From Sideroxydans lithotrophicus (lineage in GTDB: Bacteria; Pseudomonadota; Gammaproteobacteria; Burkholderiales; Gallionellaceae): 64,000 bases of DNA. A model generated the notes under the pieces. It did no database searches and had not been told where the DNA came from. It saw only the letters and a list, made by a program, of their open reading frames with translations. The stretch spans positions 248,001 through 312,000 of the forward strand of contig DYJI01000002.1 in NCBI GenBank assembly GCA_020723185.1. Reading direction: 5' to 3'. Made by a program: the position numbers and the translations under genes. Shown here one piece after another: positions 61,048 to 64,000 of this stretch (positions within the stretch are counted from its first letter, which is position 1; each line of letters opens with the position of its first letter).

Positions 61048-61962
61048 TTATACCCAGTCTTTGGGCACCAGATACTTGTCGTACAACTCCGCTTCCGGCG
61101 TGCCCGCTTCCGGGTGCCAGTCATAGCGCCACTTCACCAACGGCGGCATGGAGAGCAGGATGGATTCGGTGCGGCCGTTGGACTGCAGGCCGAAGATGGT
61201 ACCGCGGTCGATCACCAGATTGAATTCGACATAGCGGCCACGACGGTACAACTGGAAGTCGCGCTCGCGCTCGCCGTAGGGCATGTCCTTGCGCTTCTCC
61301 AGCAGCGGCACATAGGCAGACAGGTAATGGTCGCCCACACTCTGCTGGATGGCGAAGCAGGTATCGAAGTCCGGCGTGCTCAGATCGTCGAAGAAGATGC
61401 CGCCCACGCCGCGCGGCTCGTTGCGGTGCTTGAGGAAGAAATACTCGTCGCACCATTTCTTGAATCTCGGATGCAGCGACGGATCGAACGGTGCCAGCGA
61501 GTTCTTGCAGATCTGGTGGAAGTGCACCGCGTCTTCCTCGAAGCCGTAGTAAGGCGTAAGGTCCATGCCGCCGCCGAACCAGAACACCTTGTCACCGTCC
61601 GGCTTGTGCGCCATGAACATGCGCACGTTGGCATGCGAGGTCGGCGCATAAGGATTGCGCGGATGCATCACCAGCGACACGCCCATCGCCTCCCACGAAC
61701 AACCGGCCAGCTCGGGACGGTGCGCCGTCGCCGAGGCGGGCATCTTGTCGCCCTGCACATGCGAGAAGGCCACACCGCCGCGCTCCAGCACATTGCCTTC
61801 CTCGATGATGCAGCTGATGCCCTCGCCCTTGCCGATGCCGCCGGAACCCGTGGCGCGCGTCCATTTGTCGCGGATGAACTTCTTGCCATCCACCTGTTCC
61901 AGACGGTCGACGATGAGTTCCTGCAGTTCCAGCAGGTAGGTCTTTACGGCGTTGCTATCCAT
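61048..61962 (-). CDS. hemF: HemF, oxygen-dependent coproporphyrinogen III oxidase
   Basis: A 304-aa enzyme of haem synthesis with the signature [19 protein letters not shown] and [20 protein letters not shown], and the [31 protein letters not shown] segment. It needs O2, so the host can grow aerobically. GGAGGAG precedes the ATG. Confidence 0.97.
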   Translation of the reverse strand: MDSNAVKTYLLELQELIVDRLEQVDGKKFIRDKWTRATGSGGIGKGEGISCIIEEGNVLERGGVAFSHVQGDKMPASATAHRPELAGCSWEAMGVSLVMHPRNPYAPTSHANVRMFMAHKPDGDKVFWFGGGMDLTPYYGFEEDAVHFHQICKNSLAPFDPSLHPRFKKWCDEYFFLKHRNEPRGVGGIFFDDLSTPDFDTCFAIQQSVGDHYLSAYVPLLEKRKDMPYGERERDFQLYRRGRYVEFNLVIDRGTIFGLQSNGRTESILLSMPPLVKWRYDWHPEAGTPEAELYDKYLVPKDWV

Positions 61963-61982
61963 TGTTTCTCCTCCGGTACTTT

Positions 61983-62095
61983 CGTCATTCCGGCGCAGGC
62001 CGGAATCCAGTCAATCAAAAAACTCCGCATCGCGGAGACAACACCAACGGCATGTTTGATAAAGGCGCTGGATCCCGGCCTGCGCCGGGATGACG
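61983..62095. repeat. Dispersed palindromic repeat, copy 5
   Basis: A 113-bp element from CGTCATTCCGGCGCAGGCC to GGCCTGCGCCGGGATGACG with internal CCGCATCGCGG. It lies between hemF and the tsaC-like gene. Confidence 0.92.
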
Positions 62096-62104
62096 GGTTG
62101 ATGA

Positions 62105-62665
62105 TTATTGGCGCACGATTCTATCACCGGCCCACGCCTTGATCGTCGAAGGACGCTTGCGTTTACCCACCCGACCGCGCAATACCCACACGCTTTTGCC
62201 GAACATACGGCTGCACTCGCCATAAGTCTTCGCCGCGCGCATGCCGCTGCGGTTCGCACTGGTCGACACCAGCGCGCTGCCCGCACTGCGGCACAACTGC
62301 CGCGCGAACGGATGCGCCGTCAGCCGCACCGCCAGCGAATCATGCACCCCGCGCAACCAGCGCGGACAGGAAGGTTTCGCCGGCATCAGATACGTCACCG
62401 CCTGCGCGCCATCCTGCTGCAAACGCTGTTGCTCGGCGGCGGTGAGCGGCTGAATGAATGGCGCGACCTGGTGATAGTCCGACGCGATGAGGATCAAGCC
62501 CTTCTTCTGCGGCCGCCGCTTCAGCTTCAGGATGCGCCGCACCGCGCGCCGATTGCGCGGATCGCAGCCGAGGCCGTAGCAGGACTCGGTGGGATAAGCG
62601 ATCACGCCGCCGCGCTTGAGGTGGGCGGCGAGCGAACGAGCGGAGATGTGCCGTGCTGATGACAT
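62105..62665 (-). CDS. tsaC: Sua5/YciO/YrdC family protein (TsaC-like)
   Basis: A 186-aa protein with GGVIAYPTESCYGLGCDPRNRRAVRRILKLKRRPQKKGLILIAS and SALVSTSANRSG, the nucleotide and threonine site motifs of threonylcarbamoyl-AMP synthase. It makes the precursor for t6A in ANN-decoding tRNAs. The start ATG at 62665 gives the usual N-terminus; an earlier ATG at 62704 would add 13 residues. Confidence 0.9.
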   Translation of the reverse strand: MSSARHISARSLAAHLKRGGVIAYPTESCYGLGCDPRNRRAVRRILKLKRRPQKKGLILIASDYHQVAPFIQPLTAAEQQRLQQDGAQAVTYLMPAKPSCPRWLRGVHDSLAVRLTAHPFARQLCRSAGSALVSTSANRSGMRAAKTYGECSRMFGKSVWVLRGRVGKRKRPSTIKAWAGDRIVRQ

Positions 62666-62807
62666 GGTTTTAGCGTGTAGAGGATCCGCGCGACCGCCCT
62701 TCAATCAAGGCGACCGCATGACGCGCGCAATCATACCGAAATTGCAGACAGGCGTACCGCGCTACAATGCGCGCCCCGGCCTGCCGCCGAACTTTCCGAG
62801 CACACGC

Positions 62808-63014
62808 ATGACTGACGAACGCCTCATCCACATCGAAGAAAAGCTCACCCTGCAGGAAGACCTGATCGACGAGCTGAACAAGACCGTCTACCAGCAGCAA
62901 CAAAAGATTGAGCGGCTTGAGGACTTCTGCCGGGAACTCGCCGGGCGGATCCGCGGACTTTCTGAAGCTGCGAATCCGGGCATGCCGGCAAACGAAAGGC
63001 CGCCGCACTATTAA
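62808..63014 (+). CDS. slyX: SlyX family protein
   Basis: A 68-aa coiled-coil protein (EERLIHIEEKLTLQEDLIDELNKTVYQQQQKIERLE-type heptads) ending with the conserved PPHY. Function is unknown. The start ATG at 62808; longer reading would cross the promoter region. Confidence 0.9.
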   Translation: MTDERLIHIEEKLTLQEDLIDELNKTVYQQQQKIERLEDFCRELAGRIRGLSEAANPGMPANERPPHY

Positions 63015-63053
63015 CAGACGCCCCACCCGTTTCAACGCAACGACTCGAACACC

Positions 63054-63512
63054 ATGCTCAACAAACTGAATGAATTCTTCTCGACCCTGATCACCCCGGC
63101 CAACGACGCACCGCGCGCCGAACACACCCTGCAACTCGCCACTGCCGTGCTGATGATTGAAGTCATGCGCGCGGACGCCGAATGCGGCGAGGCAGAACAA
63201 GCCACCGTCATGCGCATCCTCAAGCAACTCTTCCAGCTCAGCGACCACGAAGTGCAACACCTCTCCGCGCTCGGCCAGCAGACCGCTCAGCATGCCACCG
63301 ACCTCCACCAGTTCACCTCGCTGCTCAACCGCGAACTGTCACGCGAAGAAAAGATCCGCATCGTCGAATACATGTGGCAAGTCGCCTACGCCGACCGCCA
63401 CCTCAGCGCCCACGAGAACCACCTGATGCGCAGAATGACCGACCTGCTGCACATCTCACAGGCCGATTACATCGCAGCGAAAATGCGGGCCAAACCTGCA
63501 GATATGGAATAG
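63054..63512 (+). CDS. TerB-family tellurite-resistance-like protein
   Basis: A 152-aa helical protein with LATAVLMIEVMRADAECGEAEQATVMRIL and IVEYMWQVAYADRHLSAHENHLMRRMTDLLHIS, the two acidic EF-hand-like halves of TerB/co-chaperone DjlA-type domains. It follows slyX by 39 nt. Precise role unknown. Confidence 0.87.
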   Translation: MLNKLNEFFSTLITPANDAPRAEHTLQLATAVLMIEVMRADAECGEAEQATVMRILKQLFQLSDHEVQHLSALGQQTAQHATDLHQFTSLLNRELSREEKIRIVEYMWQVAYADRHLSAHENHLMRRMTDLLHISQADYIAAKMRAKPADME

Positions 63513-63716
63513 ACACAGCCCGAGTTAAACACAAGAAAATTACTCGGTTGAATACGTCCAGACAGAGGTGTATAAAATAATCGAAGTCGCAGCAAATGAG
63601 CATGAACGCAAACCCGCAAGAAGGGAGCAGCTTATCGACCCCGCGATGGTTCATCACAATTAGACAGCACCCAAAGTCAGTTGGACTGACTCCATCGGCA
63701 TCCCATAAGCCGACCA
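63513..63716. other. Intergenic region without recognised gene
   Basis: About 200 bp with lower GC than the genes around it. A TATAAAAT stretch lies near 63573. No convincing ORF, tRNA, riboswitch or repeat was recognised; weak antisense ORFs look like chance. Confidence 0.4.
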
Positions 63717-63744
63717 AATAAAACGCCGCATAGATGCGGCGTTT
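63717..63744 (-). terminator. Rho-independent terminator of the right-edge gene
   Basis: On the minus strand CGCCGCA-tcta-TGCGGCG is followed by TTTTATTT. It lies 42 nt after the stop of the partial minus-strand gene. Confidence 0.85.
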
Positions 63745-63785
63745 GCTTTCATAGGCGCACCCACGCGCAAATTGATCTGCAGGTG

Positions 63786-64000
63786 CTACTGCCCCAGCAA
63801 CTTCAATAGCGTATCAATTGTGAGTTCTTTACCTCTACCCGCCTGCAAACAACCGGGGCCGAAATTTGCCGCATAGTGATCGCGCTGTGTTGCATCATTA
63901 TTCACATACGGTGCGAATTGCGTTTTAAGTGCATGGGCATTGCCTGCTGGTGTTTTGCCGATCAATCGCAACATCATCGCCTCAAAGCATGGCTCTGACT
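63786..64000 (-). CDS. Unknown protein, C-terminal part (cut by window edge)
   Basis: An open reading frame that runs without stop from the window edge to 63786 (71 codons visible). The C-terminus reads RGKELTIDTLLKLLGQ, and FAPYVNNDATQRDHYAANFGPGC is in the middle. It could begin at ATG 63977 or beyond the edge. A terminator follows, which supports a real gene. No family recognised. Confidence 0.5.
   Translation of the reverse strand, partial: SEPCFEAMMLRLIGKTPAGNAHALKTQFAPYVNNDATQRDHYAANFGPGCLQAGRGKELTIDTLLKLLGQ

Noticed and set aside
63513-63716. Possible riboswitch or sRNA (GCAAACCCGCAAGAAGGG segment)
   Set aside because: Superficially like cyclic-di-GMP riboswitch motifs but lacks the conserved GAAA/GGGACGCAAAGCC layout, and no suitable gene follows.
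1-64000. CRISPR arrays, insertion sequences, prophage or integrase genes
   Set aside because: No regularly spaced direct repeats and no transposase, integrase or phage protein signatures were found in the recognisable ORFs.

Overview
The window is high-GC bacterial DNA, almost entirely coding, and reads as the chromosome of a betaproteobacterial diazotroph. The gene content (nifL/nifA pair, Rnf complex, draG, Shethna-type ferredoxin, UbiC/UbiA and IspB ubiquinone genes, hemF, MshQ-like protein) suggests a Gallionellaceae/Nitrosomonadales-type organism such as Sideroxydans. That placement is an inference from gene content; no rRNA or other marker in the window was used. No insertion sequence, prophage, integron or CRISPR array was seen.

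Layout. (1) 1-4355, minus strand: rnfA-B-C-D-G-E (rnfE cut by the left edge), an electron-transport complex feeding low-potential electrons to nitrogenase, behind a full-consensus sigma-54 promoter with a NifA upstream activator site. (2) 4612-10286, plus: nifL-nifA, a PAS-GGDEF-EAL protein, then a Nif11-like protein and two small nif-associated proteins behind a sigma-54 promoter candidate. (3) 10363-18577: mostly housekeeping (CDF transporter, a 36-aa membrane ORF with a strong terminator, GIY-YIG-like protein, pfkA, PagL-like deacylase, CNNM/HlyC transporter, methyltransferases, VOC protein, PQQ-type sugar dehydrogenase, tpm). (4) 18596-20767, minus: an unusual four-gene operon (Fe-S oxidoreductase, HepT/DUF86-like protein, two paralogous ~60-aa membrane proteins) divergent from nifB. 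(5) 21063-27263, plus: nifB, fdxN-type ferredoxin, nifO-like gene, flavodiiron protein, [2Fe-2S] ferredoxin, FeSII-type ferredoxin, nifQ, draG. (6) 27350-30901: diguanylate cyclase and a umuDC pair with an unusual palindromic operator. (7) 37726-30917, minus: iscA-nifU-nifS-(35-aa ORF)-nifV-cysE-(170-aa ORF)-nifW-nifZ-nifM behind a perfect sigma-54 promoter and NifA site. (8) 37980-39037: tRNA-Pro(CGG) and ispB. (9) 39097-45776, minus: a tightly overlapping six-gene surface-glycan-type operon. (10) 45912-51072: Ser/Thr kinase with cNMP domain, ridA, recG, ubiC, ubiA. (11) 51238-54782: dps, rubredoxin reductase, rubredoxin and rubrerythrin, divergent from oxyR. (12) 54881-64000: small low-complexity protein, methyltransferases, a large MshQ-like secreted protein, hemF, tsaC-like, slyX, a TerB-like protein, and a gene cut by the right edge.

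How it fits together: NifA plus sigma-54 would switch on Rnf (reductant), NifB/NifQ/NifV/NifU/NifS/IscA (FeMo-co and Fe-S assembly), NifW/Z/M (protein maturation) and probably the novel Fe-S/HepT-like operon. NifL senses redox and fixed nitrogen. DraG, the FeSII-type ferredoxin and the flavodiiron protein protect or modulate nitrogenase. The structural genes nifHDK/ENX are not in the window.

Dispersed 113-128 bp inverted-repeat elements (five copies) and two other palindromic elements occupy intergenic gaps, several of them inside nif or umu transcription units.
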